This document shows, one piece after another, positions 8,121 to 16,214 of a stretch of DNA of 17,372 nucleotides. Below the pieces are notes generated by a model, which was not told where the DNA came from, made no database searches, and was given only the letters and a program-made list of their open reading frames with translations. This stretch comes from Planctomycetaceae bacterium (lineage in GTDB: Bacteria; Planctomycetota; Planctomycetia; Pirellulales; Pirellulaceae). The position numbers were made by a program, and so were the translations under genes. Where the stretch lies: assembly GCA_012965455.1 (NCBI GenBank), contig DTSG01000031.1, positions 1,348-18,719 of the forward strand, in the 5' to 3' direction. Numbering within the stretch: position 1 is the first letter of the stretch; every line of letters starts with the position of its first letter.

Positions 8121-9689
8121 ATGTCCTCGCCTCCTGTTCGACGTGCGCTGATTAGCGTTAGTGATAAACTTGGTTTAGTTGATTTTGTCCGAGGGCTTGA
8201 AGTTGCTGGTGTCGAAATCTACAGCACGGGTGGAACTCGCCGTCATCTAGAGCAAAGCGGCATCGATGTCCTAGACGTTAGTGACTACACCGGTTTTCCC
8301 GAAATGCTGGATGGACGCTTGAAAACCTTGCATCCCCGGATTTTTGGTGGAATTCTATGTCGTCATGATCGTGAAGATGATATGGATTCACTAGCAAAAC
8401 ACGAGATAGCTACCTTTGAGCTGGTCGTTGTAAACCTGTATCCCTTTGCAGCAACCATCGCTCGGACAGATGTAACCCGAGCCGAAGCAATCGAACAAAT
8501 TGATATTGGTGGTCCGAGTTTGGTTCGAGCTGCAGCTAAGAATCATTACTTTACGACCGTCGTCACCGATACGCAGCAGTACAGTAGTGTGCTTGAAGAA
8601 ATTCAAGAGCATCAAGTCACCACGCTGGAAACACGTTATCAACTCGCCGCCGCAGCCTTCGCGATGACGGCTCAATATGATCAAGCGATCGCCGCTTATT
8701 TTGCGGAAGCAGAACAGGCGTCTCAATTTACCCAAGATCATAACATTGGGATGCGACTCAAAACGGCATTGCGCTATGGTGAGAATCCACACCAAGAAGC
8801 AGCGCTATATTCAATCTCCGGTAGTCATGGCGCAAACTTAGTACAGGCCCGTCAATTGAATGGCAAGGAGTTGTCCTATAACAACTTACTCGATCTCGAC
8901 GCAGCGCTGCAAATTGCCCAATCTTTTACCGATCCGGCATGCAGTGTAATTAAACATAACAACCCCTGCGGTGCCGCCGTGGGTGAATCATTGTACAGAG
9001 CAACGGAAAAAGCGATGGCTGGTGACCCACTCAGTGCCTTCGGTAGTGTGTTGGGTTTCAATCGTGTCGTGGATGAACAGACGGCTGAATTACTGGCCGA
9101 ACCTGGATTGTTCATCGAAGCAATCGTCGCCCCCGAATTCGCAGCCGGTGCGATTGGAATATTGACGACTAAACCTAAATGGCGTAATAACGTGCGTTTG
9201 ATGCAAGTCGGTAATCTTGATCAACGTGAAACAGAATTGGTTTATCGTCAAATCACCGGCGGGATGTTAGTGCAAGAATCAGATACGGTTGCCGATGACT
9301 ATTCGACTTGGGAAGTGGTGACCGAAACACAACCCGATGATTCGCTACGAGATGAATTACGATTCGCTTGGCAAATAGTTCGTCATATCAAATCCAATGC
9401 GATTGCCGTTTGTCGTGATCAATCCGTGGTTGGCGCCGGAGCGGGACAAATGAGCCGCGTGGATGCCGTGAACATTTCGATTGAAAAAGCGGGTGAACGA
9501 GCGACCGGAGCAGTCCTTTCTTCAGATGCATTTTTTCCGTTTCCCGATGCGATTGAATCTGCGGCCGCAGCGGGTATTATCGCGATCATTCAACCCGGTG
9601 GTTCGCGCGGTGATGACGCTGTCATCGAGGCCTGTAACGCACATGGTATCGCGATGATCTTTACCGGTTGTAGGCACTTTAAACATTAA
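8121..9689 (+). CDS. purH: PurH, bifunctional AICAR transformylase / IMP cyclohydrolase
   Basis: 522 residues, the usual size. The protein carries out the last two steps of de novo IMP synthesis: formyl transfer from 10-formyl-tetrahydrofolate to AICAR, then ring closure. The N-terminal MGS-like cyclohydrolase domain (about 1-195) shows ALISVSDK, STGGT and GFPEMLDGR..LHP. The transformylase domain shows LRYGENPHQ, GKELSYNN, the catalytic KHNNPCG, GAGAGQMSR, SDAFFPFPD and the C-terminal GCRHFKH. I chose the ATG at 8121 because the family begins a few residues before ALISVSDK; a TTG at 8082 would add 13 untypical residues. No frame damage is visible. The next gene starts 39 bases after the stop on the same strand, so this probably leads an operon with trpC. 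It uses the folate pool that FolD, encoded at the right end of the window, helps to supply. Confidence 0.97.
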   Translation: MSSPPVRRALISVSDKLGLVDFVRGLEVAGVEIYSTGGTRRHLEQSGIDVLDVSDYTGFPEMLDGRLKTLHPRIFGGILCRHDREDDMDSLAKHEIATFELVVVNLYPFAATIARTDVTRAEAIEQIDIGGPSLVRAAAKNHYFTTVVTDTQQYSSVLEEIQEHQVTTLETRYQLAAAAFAMTAQYDQAIAAYFAEAEQASQFTQDHNIGMRLKTALRYGENPHQEAALYSISGSHGANLVQARQLNGKELSYNNLLDLDAALQIAQSFTDPACSVIKHNNPCGAAVGESLYRATEKAMAGDPLSAFGSVLGFNRVVDEQTAELLAEPGLFIEAIVAPEFAAGAIGILTTKPKWRNNVRLMQVGNLDQRETELVYRQITGGMLVQESDTVADDYSTWEVVTETQPDDSLRDELRFAWQIVRHIKSNAIAVCRDQSVVGAGAGQMSRVDAVNISIEKAGERATGAVLSSDAFFPFPDAIESAAAAGIIAIIQPGGSRGDDAVIEACNAHGIAMIFTGCRHFKH

Positions 9690-9713
9690 TCGCCTCCAGC
9701 GGCTGGGATTTTG

Positions 9714-9719
9714 AAAGGG
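9714..9719 (+). promoter_or_regulatory. Ribosome binding site deciding the GTG start at 9729
   Basis: AAAGGG lies 9 bases before the GTG at 9729. The in-frame TTG at 9711 has no comparable site, so the shorter protein is preferred. Confidence 0.5.
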
Positions 9720-9728
9720 TTTGCCAAC

Positions 9729-10655
9729 GTGGTTGAGCAATTGAAGAGTTCGACCCCCGAGTTTCTGAGGTGGACGCTAGCTGTTGCTTGTAAACTCAAA
9801 GATTTTTCGCAGTGGAAGAATCCCGATCGAGTTGAACGCCATTTACGCGCGGTTCGTGTCTGTGAAACTGCAATTCGTGAAGGACGTGTCTTAGATGGCA
9901 TTTGTGTAGCTGCTGAACAATGTGGTGATGATTCAGCGAATACCCTAGGTTTTCGAATCGCCGATGTCGTGGAATCGTTTGGAAGTCTAGAGGCAATTGC
10001 TGAAACTTGCGAACAATGTGCCGCTAATGCAATTAAGGAATTACACCCGACGGCGAATGTAGGTTGTTTTGGACTGCTGCCTATAACAAATATCCACCTG
10101 CACCCCGTTGGCAAAACGACTGTATTAGGCGCAACAAATTTGCAGCAGTTGCTCGATAAAGTTCTGAGCGACAATCTTGAATTGAGTTCACGTATAGCTA
10201 AGTGCTTTGTAGCGACTCAACCTGCGTGGTATGGCTTATGGATTCCCGATTCGCCATCGCTACAACAACGACAGGTTCAATTGGAAGTGCTGGATACATT
10301 GTTAGTGTCAGCTACTGACGCACAGGTCAATTCGGCATGGAAGTTATTCACCGCAGCTTTGAGGATTAGCGTAAAACACGATATTGAGATCAGGATTGAA
10401 TTGTGCCCAGCGGGTGTGCGTGACAATGTAAATTGGACAGTTCCGGAACATTGCTGCCGCTGTCATGCACCTTGGAAACCAGACTTGCGGAAAAGTATGC
10501 CAAGCTGTCAAACTTGTAATTATCAGGGTCACCCCAACAAACGCCATCAAGGGTTTGTTCAAGGCAAACGGCCCTACTGGAAATTGAGCCAGTTTTTGGG
10601 CGAACAACAGGCAGCTTTGTTCTTGGAACAATACCGCCAACGTGAAGGCAGATAA
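9729..10655 (+). CDS. Protein of unknown function with a C-terminal zinc ribbon, between purH and trpC
   Basis: 308 residues from the GTG at 9729 (314 if the TTG at 9711 is used). I do not recognise the family. The N-terminal half is helical and Cys-rich. The middle has a mixed alpha/beta look (for example the stretch around IRIELCPAGV). Near the C-terminus there is C-x2-C, 14 residues, C-x2-C (about residues 242-263 in the GTG numbering), a good zinc-ribbon arrangement, followed by a basic, His-rich stretch and a closing helix. There is no signal peptide or membrane segment, so it is probably cytoplasmic. It follows purH by 39 bases and its stop is 1 base before the trpC start, so all three are likely translated from one mRNA. 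The location hints at nucleic-acid binding or a regulatory role, but nothing in the sequence proves it. Confidence 0.8.
   Translation: MVEQLKSSTPEFLRWTLAVACKLKDFSQWKNPDRVERHLRAVRVCETAIREGRVLDGICVAAEQCGDDSANTLGFRIADVVESFGSLEAIAETCEQCAANAIKELHPTANVGCFGLLPITNIHLHPVGKTTVLGATNLQQLLDKVLSDNLELSSRIAKCFVATQPAWYGLWIPDSPSLQQRQVQLEVLDTLLVSATDAQVNSAWKLFTAALRISVKHDIEIRIELCPAGVRDNVNWTVPEHCCRCHAPWKPDLRKSMPSCQTCNYQGHPNKRHQGFVQGKRPYWKLSQFLGEQQAALFLEQYRQREGR
10644..10648 (+). promoter_or_regulatory. Ribosome binding site for trpC inside the upstream gene
   Basis: GAAGG lies 8 bases before the GTG at 10657, within the last codons of the preceding gene. This favours GTG 10657 over the in-frame GTG at 10642 and suggests translational coupling. 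Confidence 0.55.
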
Positions 10656-10656
10656 C

Positions 10657-11460
10657 GTGTCAAAATTCGAAAGTATATTAGACAAAATTGTCGCCACGAA
10701 ACGCGATGAAATTGTGCGCGCAAAAGCGACTCTGCCTGTCGAGGAATTACTTGTTCGAGTCGTAGATGCACCGCCAGTACGGGATTTCTTGGCTGCTGTG
10801 GCGGCTCCAGGTGTTATCAAGCTGATTGCAGAAGTGAAGAAAACGTCACCTTCCGCTGGGTTGATCCGAAATGATTTCGATCCGGTGGAAATTGCACGCG
10901 CCTATGCAAACCATGGAGCAACATGTATTAGTTGCTTGACCGATGAGGAGTATTTCCACGGGAAGCTCGATTACTTGTCGCAGATTCGAGAGGCAGTTTC
11001 ACTTCCTCTGCTTCGTAAAGATTTCATTGTTGACACATATCAAGTTCTGGAAGCACGTGTGGCTGGTGCCGACGCAGTTTTGCTCATTGCCGAATGTCTC
11101 ACGGACGTTGAATTGAAGCAACTTTATGATTATATCATTGAGTTGGAAATGACTCCTTTGGTTGAGTTCTACGCGGCCGAGAATCGCCAACGAGTGCTAG
11201 CTGTAGGGGCAACCTTGGTCGGTGTGAATAATCGCAATCTCCATACCTTCGAAACGAATTTACAGCATACGATTGCGATGCAGTCAGAATTGCCAGCGGA
11301 GTGTTTGTTAGTTGCCGAAAGTGGTATTGGCACGCCGGAAGATGTCGCTATGCTTGCCGGGCGAGGTGTCGATGCAATGCTTGTGGGTGAAAGTTTAATG
11401 CGGCAAGCTGATATCGGCGGCGCTGTCGAAAATCTCTTATCACTGGTAAACGCAAAATAA
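10657..11460 (+). CDS. trpC: TrpC, indole-3-glycerol-phosphate synthase
   Basis: 267 residues from GTG 10657, the normal length for the monofunctional enzyme. It is a TIM barrel that closes 1-(2-carboxyphenylamino)-1-deoxyribulose 5-phosphate to indole-3-glycerol phosphate in tryptophan synthesis. The expected catalytic residues are present: the Glu and Lys of IAEVKKTSPS (about 59 and 61), the Lys of LLRKDFI, the Glu of LVEFYAAEN, the Asn of VGVNNRNL and the Glu of LVAESGIG. The phosphate-binding end VGESLMR is intact. A GTG at 10642 would add 5 residues and overlap the upstream gene; the GAAGG site argues for 10657. No other trp gene is in the window, so the pathway is dispersed, as is common in planctomycetes. 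It probably shares a transcript with purH and the zinc-ribbon gene. Confidence 0.96.
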   Translation: MSKFESILDKIVATKRDEIVRAKATLPVEELLVRVVDAPPVRDFLAAVAAPGVIKLIAEVKKTSPSAGLIRNDFDPVEIARAYANHGATCISCLTDEEYFHGKLDYLSQIREAVSLPLLRKDFIVDTYQVLEARVAGADAVLLIAECLTDVELKQLYDYIIELEMTPLVEFYAAENRQRVLAVGATLVGVNNRNLHTFETNLQHTIAMQSELPAECLLVAESGIGTPEDVAMLAGRGVDAMLVGESLMRQADIGGAVENLLSLVNAK

Positions 11461-11490
11461 CTCCTTTTTGCTTTATCCAATCAATCAGCC

Positions 11491-11510
11491 ACTCATTGAC
11501 ACGAATGAGT
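11491..11510. repeat. Hairpin-forming inverted repeat after trpC
   Basis: ACTCATT (11491-11497) and AATGAGT (11504-11510) are perfect 7-bp arms around a 6-base loop, 30 bases after the trpC stop. No T-run follows, so it is at best a weak or factor-dependent terminator or mRNA-end stabiliser. It also contains a TTGACA at 11496-11501, but no matching -10 box is seen 16-18 bases further on. Confidence 0.4.
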
Positions 11511-11526
11511 ACGCGTCCAGAAACTG

Positions 11527-11540
11527 AGGTCAATGGACCT
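11527..11540. repeat. Small palindrome AGGTC-aatg-GACCT
   Basis: Five-base arms around four bases, immediately followed by an AT-rich TATATT at 11540-11545. It lies between trpC and the lipoprotein gene and could be an operator next to a -10-like box. Arms this short occur often by chance. Confidence 0.25.
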
Positions 11541-11679
11541 ATATTTAAGTGCAGCGGGATACCCCCCTATTGGTGCGCATCTCAAACAATCGGTATGGAA
11601 CCCAGTTTCTGAATTCCGTATACTTTTGCGACGAAGAAAATGAAGGGGGAAATACGTTGCAACAAAAAGGCAAATTACG

Positions 11680-12585
11680 ATGATTCCCCGCTGCGCAAAG
11701 TTTCTGCCGCACACCTGCCTCACCTTTCAACTTCAACTGCTCATTATTGCAACCCTGTTTTTTACGGGCTGTGGAACGACCAAGAGCAAGATAGGAACCG
11801 GCCAACTGTTGATGTCTAACGCGGTTGATTTAACAGTAGGTGATTTGGATTTTAGCACCGTTGCTGGTGAAAAAATATTCTTGGATACGCAGTTCATTAA
11901 TGTCACGGAAGGTACGTATGGATTCGTCAATTCTCAATATATAATTAGTTCACTTCGACAGCAGTTAATTGCGCATGGTTGCGAATTACTCGATTCAAAG
12001 AGTGAGTCAGACTACGTCATTGAGGCTCGTGTCGGTGCCCTTGGTACGGATAGTCAAACAATTACTTATGGAATCCCAGGTAACAATACACTTGGTAACA
12101 TGGCGTCGTTAATCCCCAATGCTCCCGCTGTTCCGGTCATTCCCGAGATTTCGATTGCCAAGCGAGATGATACTACGGGAATTGCAAAGATTTCGGTCTT
12201 TATTTATGAAACGAAAACCAAGATGCCTGTTTGGCAATCGGGTGTAGAATACGCACGTAGCACATCCAATGATATGTGGATATTTGGTGCAGGACCACTC
12301 CAATGGGGAACGGTCCATGGTCAAGCCAAGTTTGCCGGCACACCCCTTAATTTTGAGAACTTTAATGTCGCCAAATGGCTCCGCCCGAAGGAAAGTCCAA
12401 TTGATGCCGAACACGCGATCTACTTCAATAAGTTTAAGTTCGGCAACTCATCCTCTTCACTAGTTCTTCCGGCGGCTTATATCCCTGCTGACGAGGCAGC
12501 GGATGAACCAGAAGAAGAAGTTAAAGATCCAGATGAACCGGCCGCTTTTAATCCCAATCCAGCAGCTCGTCAGATCCCACAATAA
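11680..12585 (+). CDS. Lipoprotein of unknown function, planctomycete type (possibly DUF6655)
   Basis: 301 residues. A hydrophobic stretch ends in LFFTGC, a lipobox with Cys31 as the lipidation site, so the mature protein is membrane-anchored outside the cytoplasm. After the anchor there is GTTKSKIGTGQLLMSNAVD and an AGEKIFLDTQ strand, which I associate from memory with a planctomycete family called DUF6655; a profile search is needed. The middle (about residues 125-190) is Pro- and Gly-rich, then forms beta strands (ISVFIYETKTKMPVWQSG) resembling envelope proteins that bind or assemble. The tail from about 270 is acidic and Pro-rich. The start is the ATG at 11680, with only a weak AAGGC upstream. 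The methyltransferase gene follows 33 bases later on the same strand. Confidence 0.8.
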   Translation: MIPRCAKFLPHTCLTFQLQLLIIATLFFTGCGTTKSKIGTGQLLMSNAVDLTVGDLDFSTVAGEKIFLDTQFINVTEGTYGFVNSQYIISSLRQQLIAHGCELLDSKSESDYVIEARVGALGTDSQTITYGIPGNNTLGNMASLIPNAPAVPVIPEISIAKRDDTTGIAKISVFIYETKTKMPVWQSGVEYARSTSNDMWIFGAGPLQWGTVHGQAKFAGTPLNFENFNVAKWLRPKESPIDAEHAIYFNKFKFGNSSSSLVLPAAYIPADEAADEPEEEVKDPDEPAAFNPNPAARQIPQ

Positions 12586-12618
12586 TTACTCTCTTCTCAC
12601 AAATAAAACTGGCTCTAG

Positions 12619-13554
12619 ATGGCGACTTCCGGATTCACTACGGATCAATATGAACTGCTCGACTTTGGATCAGGTCGCAAGTTGGAGCGTTTTGGCGAGT
12701 GGATTCTAGACCGCGAGTCCCCAGCGGCCGATACACAACAACGGTCGGATCCTGCGTTATGGAAAACTGCTGACCTCGTATTCAAACGGTCCGCTGGTGG
12801 TGACCAAAAGTGGTCTACCAACACAAATCCTCCCAATCTTTCGCGTGAAAAAAATGAAAAGCTCAAATCAATCACTCAAACGGGCGCTGAGTTTCCACCA
12901 TGGGAGATTAGTTTTGGCGACCACTTTAAGCTGCGATTACAGCTAAGTCCAGTTGGACATATTGGAGTGTTTCCCGAGCAGGCCAAAAATTGGGCGTGGC
13001 TCATGCGGCAAGTACGGCGCGGTATCAAAGCGTATGGCGAGCCGCTGCGTGTGCTCAATTTGTTTGGCTACACCGGCGGCAGCACTTTGGCCGCCGCGGT
13101 AGCTGGAGCTGAAGTAACGCACATTGATAGTGCGGGTAACATTATCGAACGTGCGCGAGAGAATGCTAAGATCAGTGGTTTGCAAGATGCCCCAATCCGC
13201 TGGATCCAGGAAGATGCACAATTGTTTTGCCAGCGCGAGGTAAAACGAGGCAATACTTATCACGCGGTCATTCTCGACCCACCGAGTTATGGCCATGGTC
13301 CGAAAAATCAAGTCTGGAAAATCAATCAACATTTAGGGGAGCTGTTGGCCAACTGCAGCAAGCTCACGGAGCAGCAACGTAGCTTTATGCTGCTGACTTC
13401 TCACACAGTTGGACTGGGCGCCGCTGATTTGGAGGCAATGTTCGCAGATCGAATTTTTGGGCACTGTAGTGCTGGTGGATCTACGGGAGAAATGCAACTC
13501 ATGGGCAAGCCTCCGTTGCGATTGCGGGCCGGAACATATATTCGTTTCCCGTAA
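12619..13554 (+). CDS. Class I SAM-dependent methyltransferase, RlmI/RlmK-like
   Basis: 311 residues. The Rossmann SAM-binding loop is VLNLFGYTGGSTLAAA (145-160), followed by the acidic strand end HID (168-170) and the ILDPPSYG motif (218-225), which marks the RlmI/RlmL(K)-type nucleic-acid methyltransferases (Methyltrans_SAM group). These make m5C or m7G in 23S rRNA. The N-terminal PUA domain of true RlmI is absent. Instead the first 95 residues resemble the short beta-rich N-terminal part of compact relatives, so the exact RNA target is unknown. The start ATG at 12619 lies 33 bases after the lipoprotein stop. The stop at 13554 faces the convergent TrmH-family gene 37 bases away, with no strong terminator between them. 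Confidence 0.88.
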   Translation: MATSGFTTDQYELLDFGSGRKLERFGEWILDRESPAADTQQRSDPALWKTADLVFKRSAGGDQKWSTNTNPPNLSREKNEKLKSITQTGAEFPPWEISFGDHFKLRLQLSPVGHIGVFPEQAKNWAWLMRQVRRGIKAYGEPLRVLNLFGYTGGSTLAAAVAGAEVTHIDSAGNIIERARENAKISGLQDAPIRWIQEDAQLFCQREVKRGNTYHAVILDPPSYGHGPKNQVWKINQHLGELLANCSKLTEQQRSFMLLTSHTVGLGAADLEAMFADRIFGHCSAGGSTGEMQLMGKPPLRLRAGTYIRFP

Positions 13555-13591
13555 CGCTTGCTAGGGTATTTATTGTGTTAGCCACAGATTT

Positions 13592-14404
13592 TCATGATTG
13601 GGTATTGGGGTGGCGTTGTCGTTGAGATTCATAGGCTAAGATGGCCGCGGTTGTCGAGACGTTTAAGCTATCACCGATACCACACATCGGTACTGAGATA
13701 GCTTGGCTATTAGACGAGTTCCACAGGTCTGTTAATCCCACCGCTTCAGCACCCAGTACGATGGCCGTACGCCCTGTTAGGTTGACTTCGGAGTAGCAGC
13801 AATTGCCGTCTACCATTGTGGCAAACGTGTTAAAGTGATTGCCCTGTAGCCACTTTTGAATATTTTGAGTTGTATCATGGACGATCGGCAAGTGGAAAAT
13901 TGCTCCGGCACTCGACCGAATTGCATTCGGATTACAAACGTCACATTCCGAATCGGCGAGAATGATGGCGGCGACGCCTGCAGCGTCAGCAGTCCGAGCG
14001 ATGGCGCCGAGATTTCCCGGCTTTTCAATCCTCTCGAGCACAAACACAACCTCGGAGTCGCTCACTTCCAGCGATTCTAATTCAACTCTATTAGGTATTT
14101 CAACGACGACAATCAAGGCTAGGGTTCGTTGACCATAGGCGATCTTGTCCATGATACTGGACGTCACTTCGATCGCTGCAGCACCTTGCTTCGTTAGTGT
14201 AGCGATTAACAGGTGGTCAGAGGAACTACAGCGAGCGTCACAGAAGTAGGTTTCCAAAAAGGTACATTGAGCCTGCTGGGCTCGTTCGATTTCACGGATT
14301 CCATCAATTGTGAATCGGTGTTGTTGTTGCCGGCCTTGGCGTGTTCGGAGACGGACAAGTTCTTTAACTCGGTCGTTTTGCAGACTTGAAATGATTGCAT
14401 CCAT
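13592..14404 (-). CDS. TrmH/SpoU-family RNA 2'-O-methyltransferase
   Basis: 270 residues. The N-terminal SpoU substrate-binding-like domain begins with MDAIISSLQNDRVKEL and includes FTIDGIREIERA. The C-terminal SPOUT knot domain has all three family motifs: ERIEKPGNLGAIARTADAAG, IVLGAEAVGL and ISVPMCGIGDSLNVSTTAAI. The Arg and Asn of motif 1 and the Ser-Leu-Asn-Val-Ser of motif 3 are intact, so it should be active. The target (tRNA or 23S rRNA ribose) cannot be read from sequence. I prefer the ATG at 14404. The ATG at 14422, 3 bases after the sulfite reductase stop, would add MRLRLV and lacks a visible ribosome site. It is last in the folD-sir-trmH transcript. Confidence 0.92.
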   Translation of the reverse strand: MDAIISSLQNDRVKELVRLRTRQGRQQQHRFTIDGIREIERAQQAQCTFLETYFCDARCSSSDHLLIATLTKQGAAAIEVTSSIMDKIAYGQRTLALIVVVEIPNRVELESLEVSDSEVVFVLERIEKPGNLGAIARTADAAGVAAIILADSECDVCNPNAIRSSAGAIFHLPIVHDTTQNIQKWLQGNHFNTFATMVDGNCCYSEVNLTGRTAIVLGAEAVGLTDLWNSSNSQAISVPMCGIGDSLNVSTTAAILAYESQRQRHPNTQS

Positions 14405-14425
14405 CACTAACCGAAGCCTCATTGA

Positions 14426-16171
14426 TTAATTGGATGCGGTTGAGTCAGTGAAGGCTAACAGCGTCTCATTACCTTGACGGTTGCAAAAGTTGCCAAAGGT
14501 TTCATCTTGTTGTCGGTCTGTCTTAAAAAACTCAAACAGCTTGACGATCAGGGGAACAACATTTTCGCTAGACACCATGTCCCGATGGATAAATGCCAAA
14601 CGGTTCCCCAGACGCGTACCACCAACGAACAGGGTGTATTTATTTTTGGCGCGACCTACTAGGCCAATGTCGGGGTTATAGGGGCGGGCACAACCATTGG
14701 GGCAGCCAGTCATTCTGAGCGTAAACTTTTCCTCGGCAAGGCCCATTCTCTCTAGAGCGACCTCTAGTTCGTCAATCATGCCGGGCAATGCTCGCTCACT
14801 TTCAGTGATCGATAAGCCACATGTTGGCCAAGCAACACAGGCCATCGACCAACGGCGAGCGTTAGAGTATTCTTCGCTCAAGCGGACACCGTGGCTGACG
14901 AGAATCTGTTCCAGTGTTTCTTTATCAGCTTCCGCAATGTTAGTGAACAACAAACTTTGATGGGCGGTAAGGTGAATGCCTGGTTTTAGTTGTTGGCAGA
15001 TTTTGCGGAGCGCCGTTTTCAATTGGCAATCTTGCGTATCTTGGATGCGACCATTTTCAATATTTAATCCATAGAACCATTGGCTGTCACCTTGAGCGTG
15101 CCAGCCCATATGGTCGTCGTGTTCAACAACATCGGTTTCCCTAACTGGCTGCAGGGTCGTGCCAAGATATTGTTCTACAGTAGATTTAAACTTATCCATC
15201 CCCCAGTCATGGATGAGATATTTTAGGCGTGCGACTTTGCGATCGCTTCGATTGCCGTGGTCGCGTTGGACTTTGACAACTGCTAGGACGATATCGAGGA
15301 CGTTTTCTTTAGTGGCGAAGCACAGCTTTTTACCGAGTGCTGGAAACGTTTTAGTAGCACTCGGCGTCTGCCCCTGCCCACCGCCGACAAGCACGTTATA
15401 TCCCACCACCTCATCATTTTCGATTTCGGCGATTAACCCCAAGTCATGTGTATAGACGTCAATGCAATTATCATCAGGCAAGACGACACCGATTTTAAAT
15501 TTGCGCGGTAGATATTGTTTTCCATATAGCGGTTCGATGGCATCTCCGCCGTTCCCTGTTAGTGACGTCTTTGTTGTTGCTCCACCGACAAGTTCTTTTT
15601 CGTCGGACTCGGTGTCGGTAAGCCACAGTTCGTGATAGGAGTTGGTTTGTGGTTTCACGCGTGCGGCGATAGCTTGTGATAACCGCTGAATTTCTTGGTG
15701 CTTGTCTGTATTGTATGGAGCAGGACAACACATCGTATTACGAGCGACATCGCCACAAGCCGCTAATGTGGTGAGTTGCGTGTCGTTAATTGTTTTCAGT
15801 GTTTTACAAAGGTCTGTTTTAACCACACCGTGCAGTTGCAGTGCTTGTCTGGAGGTGACTCGCAGTGTGGAATTGCCGACTTCATCACAGAGGTCCAATT
15901 CCGCAAGTAGTTGGTCACTTGTTAGCACGCCGCCGGGGATACGGGTCCGCACCATATAAATAAATCGCTTCTTAGAACCATCTTCTCGAACTTGACCTCG
16001 TACATCGCGATCATCTTGCTCATAAGTACCGTGGTGCTTTAGTAGTTGGATGCTGCCTTTTCCAAAAAACTCATTCTCGTCGACGAGTTCTTCAGCAATG
16101 TCACCGCGCAAGTAATCACTGTCGTTTTTGAGGACTTCAACGGTATTGGGCTTAGGTCCCTGTTCGCACAT
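14426..16171 (-). CDS. sir: Assimilatory sulfite reductase, ferredoxin-dependent type
   Basis: 581 residues. It reduces sulfite to sulfide with six electrons on a siroheme coupled to a 4Fe-4S cluster. Cluster ligands are C445-x5-C451 and C490-x3-C494, spaced as in known sulfite reductases. Siroheme/sulfite-binding residues are R75 and R77 (MVRTRIPGG), R144 (GDVARN), and K224 and K226 (LPRKFK). The segments KYLIHDWG...VEQYLG, MGWHAQGD and TGCPNGCARPY resemble plant ferredoxin-sulfite reductases more than NADPH-dependent CysI, and no flavoprotein cysJ is nearby. Tyr50 (GTYEQDDRD) and Cys139 (ACGD, five before R144) match the positions of the Tyr-Cys crosslink described in Mycobacterium tuberculosis NirA/SirA. 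A nitrite reductase is the main alternative. The gene starts 43 bases after folD, with no clear ribosome site, and is followed within 3-21 bases by the TrmH-type gene. Confidence 0.93.
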   Translation of the reverse strand: MCEQGPKPNTVEVLKNDSDYLRGDIAEELVDENEFFGKGSIQLLKHHGTYEQDDRDVRGQVREDGSKKRFIYMVRTRIPGGVLTSDQLLAELDLCDEVGNSTLRVTSRQALQLHGVVKTDLCKTLKTINDTQLTTLAACGDVARNTMCCPAPYNTDKHQEIQRLSQAIAARVKPQTNSYHELWLTDTESDEKELVGGATTKTSLTGNGGDAIEPLYGKQYLPRKFKIGVVLPDDNCIDVYTHDLGLIAEIENDEVVGYNVLVGGGQGQTPSATKTFPALGKKLCFATKENVLDIVLAVVKVQRDHGNRSDRKVARLKYLIHDWGMDKFKSTVEQYLGTTLQPVRETDVVEHDDHMGWHAQGDSQWFYGLNIENGRIQDTQDCQLKTALRKICQQLKPGIHLTAHQSLLFTNIAEADKETLEQILVSHGVRLSEEYSNARRWSMACVAWPTCGLSITESERALPGMIDELEVALERMGLAEEKFTLRMTGCPNGCARPYNPDIGLVGRAKNKYTLFVGGTRLGNRLAFIHRDMVSSENVVPLIVKLFEFFKTDRQQDETFGNFCNRQGNETLLAFTDSTASN

Positions 16172-16214
16172 ATTTATTTCGATCTGTGTTCTATATGAAT
16201 ATCAATGGAATAAA

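Noticed and set aside
10642..10656. GTG at 10642 as the trpC start
   Set aside because: The GAAGG site overlaps this codon and is spaced correctly for GTG 10657 instead.
14426..16171. NADPH-dependent CysI or dissimilatory sulfite reductase
   Set aside because: Sequence blocks resemble plant ferredoxin-type enzymes, no cysJ is adjacent, and the single-chain 581-residue form does not fit dissimilatory DsrAB.
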